Assembly: GCF_019683755.1 (NCBI RefSeq)
Contig: NZ_JADGHT010000008.1
Coordinates: forward strand, 1-36,486
DNA from: Thermogemmatispora sp.
Lineage (GTDB): Bacteria; Chloroflexota; Ktedonobacteria; Ktedonobacterales; Ktedonobacteraceae
DNA: 36,486 nucleotides
Direction of reading: 5' to 3'
Shown here: positions 22,900-31,734 of the stretch, one piece after another
How positions within the stretch are numbered: the first letter of the stretch is position 1
Layout: every line of letters starts with the position of its first letter
The notes under the pieces: model-generated
Seen by the model: the letters and a program-made list of their open reading frames with translations, nothing else
What the model was told of the DNA's origin: nothing
The model's database searches: none
Program-made: the position numbers and the translations under genes

Positions 22900-24849
22900 A
22901 TGGTGCGCGTTGAGCCACCGGTGCTTATTAAGGATCTGGACGAGGACGCTTTCCGCGCGCGCTACCACTGTGATCGCTTTACAGCCACAGTGCTTTCTAG
23001 CCGCCTGCGCTATATTGTACAGCATATGTGCACCGGCCTGCTGACTAATGCCTTTTCAGTAATTCTACGTGATTGGTACGATTTCGCGAGCACGATTGCT
23101 GGTCCACCAGAGCTGGACTATCCGACACCGGCGGTCAGCAATAGTCTGGTTCTCTTCTTGGGGACGATGACCGATGCGGTGCGCAATGCTGTCGAGGAAT
23201 TCGGACCCCAGAATCTGCAGCCAGGCGATGTGCTGATGTGCAACGATCCCTATCGCATCGGCACTCACGTTAACGATGTCTGCTTTATCCGCCCGGTCTT
23301 TTTCGAAGGCCGCTTAGTCGGTTTTGTCAACCTGCAGGCCCACATGCTCGATATGGGCGGCGTGGTTCCGGCTGGTTTCAGTGGCACAAAGCGCAATGTC
23401 TATGAGAATGGCCTAGTCATCGGACCCCAGTTGCTCTATCACGGCGATCGTCCGGTGAAGTCAGCCTGGAGCCTGATTTTCGATAATGCGCGCTTTGGCA
23501 ATCTCATGCTGCCGGATATTAAGACAATCTACCAGAACCTGCGTTTGGGTGAGAATCTGCTACTGGAGACCATCCAGCGCTATGGGGTCGAAAGCTATCT
23601 GGGAGCGATCCGCTACGCTTGCGATCTGTCCGCAGAGACCATGCGCCAGGCCTTGGCTCGTCTGCCGGATGGCGAGTTCGAGGGCGAGGATTTCATCGAC
23701 TGCGATGGCATCGACGATAGTGAGGAGTATCATGTCAAAGTCAAGGTACGCATCCGCGGCGATCGCGCTGAGGTGGATCTGAGTGGCAGCTCACGGCAGG
23801 CCCGCACCAGCATTAATGGCGGTTGGTTGGACGCTAAGACGGCGGTGGCAGTCGCTCTTAAGTATTTGCTGGACCCGCGCAGCCCCTTTACATCGGGCAC
23901 ACTGCGCAATGTGGATATTGTCCTGCCAGAAGGCACGTTTTTCAGCGCTATGCCCCCCGATGGCGCGATCTTCCTCTATTGGGAAAGCACACAGCCTTTG
24001 TTGTTGGCGATCTTCCGCGCTCTGAAAGACGCTTTGGGGCCGAACGCGGTCGGCGGCGACTATTGTTCGCTCAATATTCATAATGCCAACGGGGTGCGTA
24101 ACGGTATCCCCTGGGTGACAATGGCGCAGTGCGGCGGTGAACATGGTCCCTGGGGCGCGACCAAGGACGGCGATGCCGATAGCTACATGGTCTTCTATCT
24201 GGCGAATAATCTTGATCCGGCAACTGAGGCCATTGAATCCGATTTTCCTTGCGTGGTGCTGCGCAAGGAATACGCGACCGATACCGCCGGTGCCGGTCAG
24301 CATCGCGGCGGAGCGGCTGTGGTGAAAGATACGCTGTGGTTGACCGAGGCTGAGCATTATTCGATGCCGCTGCATACAAAGGCTCCTAGTGGCTTCGGTG
24401 TCTACGGGGGCAAGGATGGGGCAGTGGGGGCAGTCTGGGTCTGGGAACCCGAGGCCTATGAGCAGGTTCAACGAGCCGGGCTGGTTGGCTTTGATGAAGC
24501 CGTCTATCGCCAGGCAACGCCGGTCGCCGGAGTTCTTAACCCTGAGACCCACGCCCTCGATCGTCAGGGACGCTATTTCCACTTCGCCCGCGTGCCGATC
24601 TGGCGCACACGTCCCCGCACTATGTTCCGCTATCTGACTAACGGCGGCGGGGGTTGGGGCAATCCGTTGGAGCGACCCCCTGAGCGGGTTCTCCGCGATG
24701 TGCGTGATGAGTATATCAGCATTGAGACAGCACGAGAGCTGTATGGTGTTGTGATTCGGGGCGATCCTTACCACGATCCTGAGGGTCTTGAGATCGATTA
24801 TGAGGCAACGCAGGCGCGGCGCAGCGCAGCCGCCGGCCAGAGCCATTGA
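22900..24849 (+). CDS. HyuB-family subunit (hydantoinase B / ketone carboxylase-like)
   Basis: I choose ATG 22900, which has GAGGAGG 8 bases upstream, over the in-frame GTG at 22879 that contains that site; this gives 649 residues. The family signatures are clear: LMCNDPYRIGTHVNDVCFIRPVF, NLQAHMLDMGGVVPAGFSG, DIKTIYQNLRLGENL, VDLSGSSRQARTSING, and the glycine-rich C-terminal NGGGGWGNPLERPPE. It is a full-length partner of HyuA and is expected to hold a catalytic site for ring opening or carboxylation. It lies 157 bases after HyuA; the gap holds no visible gene. Substrate unknown. Confidence 0.92.
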   Translation: MVRVEPPVLIKDLDEDAFRARYHCDRFTATVLSSRLRYIVQHMCTGLLTNAFSVILRDWYDFASTIAGPPELDYPTPAVSNSLVLFLGTMTDAVRNAVEEFGPQNLQPGDVLMCNDPYRIGTHVNDVCFIRPVFFEGRLVGFVNLQAHMLDMGGVVPAGFSGTKRNVYENGLVIGPQLLYHGDRPVKSAWSLIFDNARFGNLMLPDIKTIYQNLRLGENLLLETIQRYGVESYLGAIRYACDLSAETMRQALARLPDGEFEGEDFIDCDGIDDSEEYHVKVKVRIRGDRAEVDLSGSSRQARTSINGGWLDAKTAVAVALKYLLDPRSPFTSGTLRNVDIVLPEGTFFSAMPPDGAIFLYWESTQPLLLAIFRALKDALGPNAVGGDYCSLNIHNANGVRNGIPWVTMAQCGGEHGPWGATKDGDADSYMVFYLANNLDPATEAIESDFPCVVLRKEYATDTAGAGQHRGGAAVVKDTLWLTEAEHYSMPLHTKAPSGFGVYGGKDGAVGAVWVWEPEAYEQVQRAGLVGFDEAVYRQATPVAGVLNPETHALDRQGRYFHFARVPIWRTRPRTMFRYLTNGGGGWGNPLERPPERVLRDVRDEYISIETARELYGVVIRGDPYHDPEGLEIDYEATQARRSAAAGQSH

Positions 24850-25121
24850 CAGGCGTTCTATAATCTGTACTGCATGTGAAAGGTGAGACTCTATGGGCCA
24901 GCACTTTGCGATCTGCAGGAGCATGCGAGGTCTGCGATCTGCGGTTCCGGCTTCCGCCCCGGCTGCGGTTTCTCCCCGTCCTCCCTAAACTCAAGCCGCC
25001 TTTGTCTGCTGCAGGGCAGAAAATCAACTTGGGGCACGCTGATGGTGACTGACAGACTTGTGTTAAGGGAGCAGAGGCCGGCCCCCTGCCTCTCGCCCCG
25101 CGCTGAGAGAGGAGGATTCCC

Positions 25122-25733
25122 GTGGCGCGTAAGCGCGATATCATCGAGGTAGCTGCCCAGTTGTTCGCCCGGCACGGCTACCACGGTACCAGCGTACGTG
25201 ATCTCTCTGAGGCGCTGGGGCTCGGTAAGGCCAGCCTCTACCACCATATCGAGAGCAAGGACGAACTCCTGTTCTGGGTGCATGAGCAGTTCATTAATCC
25301 CTTACTGGAGGAGACAGAGCGACGCCTGAGCGCCGAGATGGACCCACGCGATGCGCTGCGCACTTTGAGCTGTATTCTGATGCGCGTCATCGCTGACTAT
25401 CGGCCCTACGTGACTGTCTTCTTGAATGAGTGGCGGGCGCTCTCTCCTGAGCGCGCGGCGGCGATTCGGGAGAAGCGCAAGCGCTTCGAGGGCTATATCC
25501 GCGCCGCTCTGCAGCGCGGTATCGAGCAGGGCCTGTTTCGCCCCCTGGATGTTTCGGTGACCTGCCTGGGCTTTCTGGGTATGCATAACTACGCCTATCA
25601 GTGGCTCAATCCCGAGGGTCGCCTTTCCCCTGAGGAGATCGCCGCTATCTTTAGCTCGATTTTCTTGCGCGGTATCGCACAGGGACCGGGCGAGGTCCAG
25701 GGTCAGGCTCCGCCAGCCCCGGCTAGCCCATAA
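25122..25733 (+). CDS. TetR-family transcriptional regulator
   Basis: This 203-residue protein starts at GTG 25122 with AGGAGG 6 bases upstream. The N-terminal helix-turn-helix is RHGYHGTSVRDLSEALGLGKASLYHHIESKDELL (about 17-50), the most conserved TetR block, of the kind seen in fatty-acid and steroid regulators (FadR-TetR, KstR2 type). The C-terminal ligand-binding domain is helical, with YRPYVTVFLNEWRALSPER as in KstR2/FadR-like members that bind acyl-CoA. The tail is Pro/Ala rich. It lies 272 bases after HyuB and is followed by the dehydrogenase. The two operator-like palindromes at the divergent promoter 5 kb upstream are its likely sites, and a CoA ester of the pathway its likely effector; both are inferences. 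Confidence 0.9.
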   Translation: MARKRDIIEVAAQLFARHGYHGTSVRDLSEALGLGKASLYHHIESKDELLFWVHEQFINPLLEETERRLSAEMDPRDALRTLSCILMRVIADYRPYVTVFLNEWRALSPERAAAIREKRKRFEGYIRAALQRGIEQGLFRPLDVSVTCLGFLGMHNYAYQWLNPEGRLSPEEIAAIFSSIFLRGIAQGPGEVQGQAPPAPASP

Positions 25734-25967
25734 GCTGGCTGAGCGATTATGACATCGGCCAGTTGCACCCTTCGCCTGTTTTCTCATGGATCTCTTGGAC
25801 TGGACGACGAGCGGTCGGCTCTGACAGGTAGCCTAGCCGTTAGCCAAGCGCAGGGCCTGGCCCTGAGCGCTCGCTGCGGCTGCCACGCTCTAGACGACGT
25901 CAGCTCTGCCGTTCGTTCATACGGTGTGAAGTAAGAAAGAAAGCGATGCAGCGAAAGGCGGTTATTT

Positions 25968-26720
25968 ATGGCAGCAGCTCCTGTTAGCGATCGGATTAAC
26001 CTGAATGGTCAGGTGGCGGTGGTGACCGGTGCAGCCCGGGGTATCGGTCAGGCCACTGCCCGCGTGCTGGCCCGTGAGGGGGCCAGTGTGGCTGCCCTGG
26101 ATGTGCTGCCGTGCACGGAGACGGTGCAAGCGGTAGAAGCTCAGGGTCAGCGCGCGCTGAGTGTCCAGTGCGACGTGTCTGATGCTCAGCAGGTGCGCCA
26201 GGCTCTCGATGAGGTCGTGACCCGTCTCGGTCCCCCTCATATTCTGGTGACCTGCGCCGGCGTGGTCTCGCGGACGGATCTGGAGGCAATGACCGTCGAG
26301 GAGTGGGATCGGGTCTTGGCCATCGATCTGCGCGGGACGTTCCTTTGTGTGCAGGCGGTCTATCCTCATATGAAGGCCCGTGGCTACGGGAAGATCGTTT
26401 GTGTGGGATCGGTCGCCGCGAAAGTGGGCGGCGTGATCTCTGGTCCGCATTATGTGGCCGCCAAAGGCGGCGTTCACTCTTTCATTAAGTGGGTGGCTAA
26501 GGCCGGCGCCCCCCACGCCATCTATGTGAACGCGGTCGCTCCCGGCCCCGTCTGGACCGATATGACTATTGGCCACCCGTATCGGGATGATATGTCTCCT
26601 TTGGGCCGCTTGGGCGACCCGCGCGATATTGCTGAGGCGATTCTCTTCCTGGCTTCTCCTGCCTCGAATTGGATCACTGGTTTGATTCTGGATGTGAATG
26701 GCGGAATGTTGATGGATTAG
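25968..26720 (+). CDS. Short-chain dehydrogenase/reductase (FabG-like)
   Basis: This 250-residue protein has AAGGCGG 7 bases before ATG 25968. It is a classical SDR: cofactor motif TGAARGIG (20-27), D45 after the second strand (favours NAD over NADP), TCAG (95-98) in place of NNAG, catalytic S148, Y162 and K166 (YVAAK), and APGPVWTDMT after the active site. The usual Asn of the catalytic tetrad is Asp (IDLRGTF, D120), a change seen in other SDRs. It could oxidise a secondary alcohol to a ketone, or reduce a 3-oxoacyl intermediate. Its place after HyuA/HyuB and TetR suggests that it feeds the carboxylase-like enzyme, as the phenylethanol dehydrogenase does in acetophenone pathways. Confidence 0.9.
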   Translation: MAAAPVSDRINLNGQVAVVTGAARGIGQATARVLAREGASVAALDVLPCTETVQAVEAQGQRALSVQCDVSDAQQVRQALDEVVTRLGPPHILVTCAGVVSRTDLEAMTVEEWDRVLAIDLRGTFLCVQAVYPHMKARGYGKIVCVGSVAAKVGGVISGPHYVAAKGGVHSFIKWVAKAGAPHAIYVNAVAPGPVWTDMTIGHPYRDDMSPLGRLGDPRDIAEAILFLASPASNWITGLILDVNGGMLMD

Positions 26721-27112
26721 GACTTTCCTGCTCTTGATCCTTCTGCGCCTGACTGCTTACCTCGATAACCAGGCGAGCGCGGCGGTACGTTGGCCACTTT
26801 GGCCTCACTGCTTGCCACCGCGCTCGCGCTTCAAAGACGGCTTGCCCCCCTGTGCTCGTTCGCCGGCTCCGTCCGTCTGCTGCTCTAGCCTGCCGATTAT
26901 TCCCGCTCACTGGCTTCATTGCTGAGTTTGGCGCCGAGGTCATGGTGATGCTATCCTGATAGGGCAGAGCGAGAATGGCAGGCAAGAGGGGAGACAGCCT
27001 CGTCAGAGCAGCCCAGGCGCGGCAATGATGCCCCGTCGCCTGAGCGGTGGAGATCAGCGGCCCTTCTTTCCCTCCTCTGCCGCGCCAGGCAATGATGAGG
27101 GATACGCAGACG
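26721..27112. other. Intergenic region, no gene seen
   Basis: I see no supported gene. A short palindrome, CTATCCTGATAG, lies at 26951-26962. The methyltransferase frame stays open up to a GTG at 27047, so part of the right end could be coding. Confidence 0.4.
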
Positions 27113-28021
27113 ATGAATGGTTTTTCCGAGCAATCTGCACAGGATAAGCCTGCGGAGACCTTCTCTTCGCGTCAACATACCTATGTGATTGATCCCGAGA
27201 ATCCAGGGGAGCTGGCCCGCCTGATGATGCAGGAACGCATCATTACCGAAGGGATGGGCGGCCTCTTCCCGGAGGGCCAGTCACTACCTCCGATGGCCAG
27301 GGTTTTGGACCTGGCTTGCGGCCCAGGCGGCTGGGTGCTGGATCTGGCCCGCGCCTATCCCGACGCCGAGGTGATCGGTGTCGATATCAGTCGGGCCGTG
27401 GTAGAGTACGCTACTACCCAGGCTCAAACGCGCCGCCTGGCCAATGCCAGCTTTCAGGTGATGAATGTCATGCAGCCGTTGGCCTTCCCTGACGCTTCCT
27501 TCGACCTGGTGAATGGTCGCTTGCTCGCGGGCTTTATGCTCCCTGCGGCCTGGCCTCGTCTGCTGGCTGAAGGCTACCGCCTGCTGAAGCCGGGCGGCGT
27601 GCTACGCCTGACTGAGGGAGAGCTCTCGCTCACAACTAGTCCAACCCTCAGCGCGCTGCATGAGCTAGGGACACGCGCCTTGAAGCTGGCTGGCCAGAGC
27701 TTCTCACCAGATGGGCGCCATGTCGGTATCACGCCGGTGTTGCCGCGCCTGTTGCGTCGGACCGGCTTCCTAGATGTGCGCCTCCACGCGAGCGCTATTG
27801 AGTGGTCGATCGATACCCCCGCTTACTATAGCCTCTTTAAGGACTGCATGATGGGATTGGAGTTGATCCGCCCTTTCCTGCTGCGCGCCGGCTTGATTCA
27901 ACAAGATGAGCTAGAGAGACAGATACAGCAAGCTCTGGCAGAAATGCAGCGAGATGACTTCTGCGCACTCTGGACGCTGGTGACTGTCTGGGGCCAGAAG
28001 CCTGCGGCACCCTCCACCTAG
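27113..28021 (+). CDS. Class I SAM-dependent methyltransferase
   Basis: From ATG 27113 (GAGGG 11 bases upstream) the product has 302 residues; ATGs at 27092 and 27095 are also possible. The SAM-binding fold shows motif I VLDLACGPGGW (64-74), the acidic end of strand 2 in VIGVDIS (D91), and a post-I region with FPDASFDLVNGRLL. RLLKPGGVLRLTEGEL resembles the UbiE/MenG-like and Methyltransf_11/25 groups. The C-terminal part (about 180-302) is helical with a hydrophobic stretch and is not a recognised domain. The substrate cannot be predicted. It follows the dehydrogenase in the same direction after about 390 bases, so membership of the catabolic set is doubtful. Confidence 0.85.
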   Translation: MNGFSEQSAQDKPAETFSSRQHTYVIDPENPGELARLMMQERIITEGMGGLFPEGQSLPPMARVLDLACGPGGWVLDLARAYPDAEVIGVDISRAVVEYATTQAQTRRLANASFQVMNVMQPLAFPDASFDLVNGRLLAGFMLPAAWPRLLAEGYRLLKPGGVLRLTEGELSLTTSPTLSALHELGTRALKLAGQSFSPDGRHVGITPVLPRLLRRTGFLDVRLHASAIEWSIDTPAYYSLFKDCMMGLELIRPFLLRAGLIQQDELERQIQQALAEMQRDDFCALWTLVTVWGQKPAAPST

Positions 28022-28073
28022 GAAGCACTCTTTCTGGCTCTTTGGCCCGGCCTTAACTTGCTCTGCTCTGCGG

Positions 28074-28403
28074 TTAGGGCTGGGTCCCAAGAGCCAGCAG
28101 CAGCAAGAGGATGCTCAGGAGAAAGCCAGTGAGCAGGAGAAAAACGACGAGACGGGCTTGCCGGCTCGTTTCGGCGAGGACGTCAACGGCCAGTAGCAGA
28201 CTCTCATCGTTGGTAGTCGGCTGGATTGGCTCCGGCATTGAGGCCGATCTGCGCGCGCCTACGCCGCCAGGCCAACGCCCACGCCACTGGCTGAAGTTGG
28301 TCAGGCGTGGCCGACCCAGGCCACAGCGCAGGTAGAGATAGCACAGCACCACCAGGCCGCCGAGCAAAAGGATACAGATGATCATGATGAACAGGGCCAG
28401 CAT
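28074..28403 (-). CDS. Small membrane protein with two predicted helices, unknown function
   Basis: An AAAGGAG site 9 bases before ATG 28403 supports this 109-residue frame. An N-terminal hydrophobic helix (about 4-26) is followed by a basic, Arg/Gly/Trp-rich segment and an acidic segment (ESLLLAVDVLAETSRQAR). A C-terminal helix (about 82-105, FLLLTGFLLSILLLLLAL) ends the protein. This suggests a hairpin in the cytoplasmic membrane, with the middle about 50 residues on one side. I do not recognise a family. It lies between convergent methyltransferase and divergent msrA genes, with no partner gene. Confidence 0.65.
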   Translation of the reverse strand: MLALFIMIICILLLGGLVVLCYLYLRCGLGRPRLTNFSQWRGRWPGGVGARRSASMPEPIQPTTNDESLLLAVDVLAETSRQARLVVFLLLTGFLLSILLLLLALGTQP

Positions 28404-28674
28404 CGTGTTGCGCTCCTTTGTTCTGCATGGTGCACATGCGCGCTCTTTTTATTCCAGGGACACGCTTTCACTATCCACACTTTATATGGACGCTCTGCCG
28501 CAGGCCACGTGAAAAGGAACCCAATCTGGAGATACTCACGTAAGAAGGTATTGACAAGGTGACAGTCAGCCCTCTCGATGTCTATCTATATACCTGAGAT
28601 TGTGATAGCCCTGGCTCCTGTGATACAGTACAGGGACGCCAAGAGAACTGCTTAGAGAGACGAGGTGCTCTGTC

Positions 28675-29226
28675 ATGAGTGAGGATGATCAGTTGGAGCA
28701 AGCGACCCTTGCTGGTGGTTGCTTCTGGTGCACTGAGGCGGTCTTTAAGCGCGTCAAAGGGGTAGTGAGCGTCACACCGGGCTATGCCGCCTCACGGGTT
28801 CCCAATCCGAGCTACGAGCAGGTTTGCTCGGGCCAGACGGGCGCTGCCGAGGCCGTGCAGATCCGCTTTGATCCGCGCGTCATCTCCTACGAGCAGTTGC
28901 TTGAGATTTTCTGGCACATCCACGATCCGACGACGCTCAACCGCCAGGGGAATGATATCGGAACGCAGTATCGCTCGGCCATCTTTTATCACAACGATGA
29001 GCAGCGGCGCATCGCTCTGGCCTCCAAGGAGGCGCTTGAACAGGCCCACATCTACCGCGATCCGATCGTCACCGAGATCGTTCCCTTCAGCAACTTTTAT
29101 CCTGCCGAAGATTACCACCGTGACTATTACGATCGCCACCCTAATCAGCCTTATTGTATGATTGTCATTGCTCCGAAGGTGCAGAAGTTGCTGAAGGAGT
29201 ACGCGCCCGTGGTTAAGGAGAGCTGA
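28675..29226 (+). CDS. msrA: Peptide-methionine (S)-S-oxide reductase MsrA
   Basis: This 183-residue protein starts at ATG 28675 with a GAGG about 9 bases upstream. The active-site motif GGCFWCTEAVF places the catalytic C16, with C19 beside it. GYAASRVPNPSYEQVCSGQTG, QYRSAIFYHN and NFYPAEDYHRDYY complete the family pattern. MsrA reduces methionine-S-sulfoxide in damaged proteins using thioredoxin. One departure is GQTGAAEAV, where most members have GxTGHAE (His to Ala). C51 in the same region may act as a recycling cysteine. It is a cytoplasmic, apparently single-gene unit; a possible extended -10 (TGATACAGT) lies near 28620-28630. Confidence 0.94.
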   Translation: MSEDDQLEQATLAGGCFWCTEAVFKRVKGVVSVTPGYAASRVPNPSYEQVCSGQTGAAEAVQIRFDPRVISYEQLLEIFWHIHDPTTLNRQGNDIGTQYRSAIFYHNDEQRRIALASKEALEQAHIYRDPIVTEIVPFSNFYPAEDYHRDYYDRHPNQPYCMIVIAPKVQKLLKEYAPVVKES

Positions 29227-29281
29227 GCGAGCCGAGGCTTGCCAGAGAGGCAGAGATAGAGAGAGGCAAGGTCACAAAGCT

Positions 29282-29350
29282 GCCCCCGGGGGGCTGACAG
29301 GTGCCTGGCGTTGAGCCAGCAGGCCAGGCGGTCCAGCCTCGTCCGGGGGC
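29282..29350. terminator. Nested inverted repeat between msrA and the protease gene
   Basis: The outer arms GCCCCCGG (29282-29289) and CCGGGGGC (29343-29350) enclose GCCTGGC (29303-29309) and GCCAGGC (29323-29329). It lies between the ends of two convergent genes and is a plausible shared transcript end, although no U-run is visible. Confidence 0.4.
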
Positions 29351-29458
29351 CAGTGTGGTGTCGCCAGGTCCGACCAAGGCAAGAGAACAGAGCAGCATCG
29401 AGCTGCGGAGAGAAAGCAGCGACGCTGCCCCCAGTGATCAGGAACCAGGCGGTGACGG

Positions 29459-30448
29459 TTAGAGAAGAGCTGTCACGCGGCGCAGCTTACCATCGCGCAG
29501 GAAGCTGACAATCAGGCGATCGCCAGGCAGATGGCGTCTGACAATGCGCTGCAGATCGCGTGGCTCGGTGACCGGTTCACCGTCGGCAGCGACGATGATA
29601 TCAAGACGGCGCAGGCCAGCTCGCTCAGCCGGGCTGTCGCGGTGCACCTCCAGTAGCTCCATAGCGCTCACCTGGTTGAGTTGGAGGTTCCGTCGCAGCT
29701 CAGGATCGAGCAGAATGCGCATCCCCCCTACCCCCAGGGCCACGCTTCCAGTTCGCGCCGTGTTGCTGTGCGTGATACGAGCAATTGCCCCCTGCAGAGT
29801 CTCGAGAGGGATAGAAAAGCCCAGTCCCTGGGCCAATGCCACCATTGCCGTCGTCATGCCGACAACCCGTCCATTGCTGTCGACCAGAGGGCCGCCTGAG
29901 TTACCCGGATTGATGGGCGTATCGGTCTGGATCAGGTTGGTAAGGCGACGCCCGCCGCGTCCCTCTAGCGTACGCCCGAGCGCGCTGACCACCCCTGCGG
30001 TCACAGTCCAGTTCAGCCCATACGGATTGCCCACGGCAATCACAAGCTGGCCTACACGCAACTTTCCCCGTCCGAACTCAGCGACTGGGAGGCGCTCGGC
30101 CCCGATGCGCAGCAGAGCAACATCGGCATCAGGATCAGCCCCGACAAGCCCGGCATCAAAGGAGCGCCCGTCGGCCAGCGTGACACGAATGCGCCGCGCC
30201 CCTTCAACTACATGGGCATTGGTCAGCACCTGTCCATCGGAGGCAAAGAGGAAGCCCGAGCCTAGACCGGTCGCGCCGAAGCCAGGGCCACCATACCCTG
30301 GAGGGACATACGGCCAGCGCAGCCCGCCGCGCTCAACGTCAATCCGCACGACTGCCGGCCCGACACGCTCCGCCGCCGTCGTGACGGCGCGCGAATAGGC
30401 ATCAAGGGCCTGTGCATCGCGTTCTTCTGTCTCCATCATAGCTGCCAT
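29459..30448 (-). CDS. HtrA/DegP-type (S1C) serine protease with PDZ domain, apparently without export signal
   Basis: I choose ATG 30448, giving 329 residues. The frame stays open to a TTG at 30541, but a -10-like TGATACAAT on this strand (about 30518-30526) lies inside that extension. The trypsin-like domain shows the triad H79 (TNAHVVEG), D109 (DADVALLRI) and S184 (PGNSGGP). A PDZ domain follows (about 235-329), with SPAERAGLRRLDIIVAADGEPV. A glycine-rich run (PPGYGGPGFGATGLGSG) precedes the protease fold. There is no signal peptide or membrane helix with either start, unlike most HtrA proteins, so it may work in the cytoplasm. It probably handles damaged proteins, like its neighbour msrA. 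Confidence 0.9.
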   Translation of the reverse strand: MAAMMETEERDAQALDAYSRAVTTAAERVGPAVVRIDVERGGLRWPYVPPGYGGPGFGATGLGSGFLFASDGQVLTNAHVVEGARRIRVTLADGRSFDAGLVGADPDADVALLRIGAERLPVAEFGRGKLRVGQLVIAVGNPYGLNWTVTAGVVSALGRTLEGRGGRRLTNLIQTDTPINPGNSGGPLVDSNGRVVGMTTAMVALAQGLGFSIPLETLQGAIARITHSNTARTGSVALGVGGMRILLDPELRRNLQLNQVSAMELLEVHRDSPAERAGLRRLDIIVAADGEPVTEPRDLQRIVRRHLPGDRLIVSFLRDGKLRRVTALL

Positions 30449-30744
30449 CGCGCTTTCTACTGTGGAACCCCATTTTTCGCCGAGCGTGCGAGGCTGCGAA
30501 TCAATGAGATTGCTTCCTATTGTATCACATACACGCTTCAAGGGGCAGAGCGCGCGCCTGGTCCCGGTTCAGCGTCAGGGCGAGCTAGCACAGCGGGTCA
30601 CACCAGGCCCGCAGAGCAAGCGCGGGCAGAGCCAACAGGCCAGGCACCAGGTAAGCGAGATGCGCCTGACCCGGGGCGGCAACTCCAGCGAGCCAGTAGC
30701 CAGGCCAGCCTGCTGGCTGCTCGCGCGCTCTAGCGGCGTCCTTG

Positions 30745-31734
30745 CTAGAGACTGCCCAAGAGGGCCATAAGTTGCTCCAATTCGCGTCTATCGTCAACCA
30801 GCGGCACTAGCGCGACAACCAGCTCATCGAGGCCACGCGCCAGTAGCTCGCGCAGGCGAGCTGCCACAGTCGCCTCGTCTCCCCAGATCACCAGGTTCCT
30901 GATCAGTTCTTCAGGCAGGAGACCGTCATCGGAGAGAGGATAGCCGGCGTCAGCAAACATATTGCGGTAGAAAGGCGCGCGCGTATAAAAACCCAGATGG
31001 CGACGTGCCGCCTCTAGCACCTGGCCCCAGTCGCTTCCAAGCGCCACGGGGACATGGGCCAGCAATGGTGGCACAGGCCGTCCGCGCGAGGCTGCCCCTT
31101 CGGCCAGGGCCGGCTTGGCCTTTTCTAGCAGATAGGGATGGGGGCACATCCAGGAAATGGCGCCGTCCGCTAGCTCGCCCGCCAGACGGAAAGCCCGCGA
31201 GCGCAGCGCGGAGATCAGAATTGGCACGCGCCGCGGCTGAGCAAAAGCAGCGTGCGCCGTGTAAAACCGCCCTTGAAAGTCAACCTGTCCTTCCCACAGC
31301 GCCGCACGCAGGATGGTCAGATACTCGCGGAGCTGCTCCAATGGCTCAACCATTGAGAAGCCATAGACACCCTCAATGGCATGGCGATGGCTTGTCCCTA
31401 TGCCAAGACGCAGGCGCCCCGGTCCCAGCTCTTCCAGCGTGTAGGCCTGCTGGGCCATGACCAGAGGATGACGAGGATAGGTCGGCACAATTGCCGTACC
31501 CAGACGGATGCTTTGGGTCTGCACCAGGGCTGCGGCAAACAACGTAAGGGTGTCTACTGTGGTCGGGAACTGGGTCATCCAGAGTTGGCGTATGCCAGCC
31601 TTCTCCGCCTGCTGCAGCCTCGCCAGCATATGAGAGCCACTGGTGTGCCCAAAGAGCGCTAAGCCAACACGCTCACGGGCTGGCCTCTCAGTTCTCTCAG
31701 ACTCGTGAGCCGCAACAGGATTCTGTTCGTGCAT
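30745..31734 (-). CDS. Luciferase-like (LLM class) flavin- or F420-dependent oxidoreductase
   Basis: The start is ATG 31734 with AAAGGAGG 8 bases upstream, giving 329 residues. It is a TIM barrel of the bacterial luciferase superfamily: VGLALFGHTSGSHMLARLQQAEKAGIRQLWMTQ at the N-terminus, SIRLGTAIVPTYPRHPLVMAQQA, GPGRLRLGIGTSHRH, and PILISALRSRAFRLAGELADGAISWM. The pattern matches F420-dependent methylenetetrahydromethanopterin-reductase-like members more than FMN luciferases, but the cofactor cannot be fixed by eye. The reaction is unknown. The gene has no close partner; the protease gene lies 296 bases downstream and the ABC genes 207 bases upstream, both on the same strand. Confidence 0.87.
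   Translation of the reverse strand: MHEQNPVAAHESERTERPARERVGLALFGHTSGSHMLARLQQAEKAGIRQLWMTQFPTTVDTLTLFAAALVQTQSIRLGTAIVPTYPRHPLVMAQQAYTLEELGPGRLRLGIGTSHRHAIEGVYGFSMVEPLEQLREYLTILRAALWEGQVDFQGRFYTAHAAFAQPRRVPILISALRSRAFRLAGELADGAISWMCPHPYLLEKAKPALAEGAASRGRPVPPLLAHVPVALGSDWGQVLEAARRHLGFYTRAPFYRNMFADAGYPLSDDGLLPEELIRNLVIWGDEATVAARLRELLARGLDELVVALVPLVDDRRELEQLMALLGSL

Noticed and set aside
23791-24924. 377-codon open frame on the minus strand antisense to HyuB
   Set aside because: HyuB has clear family motifs in the opposite frame; the antisense frame has no recognisable domain or ribosome site and is a product of GC-rich codon bias.
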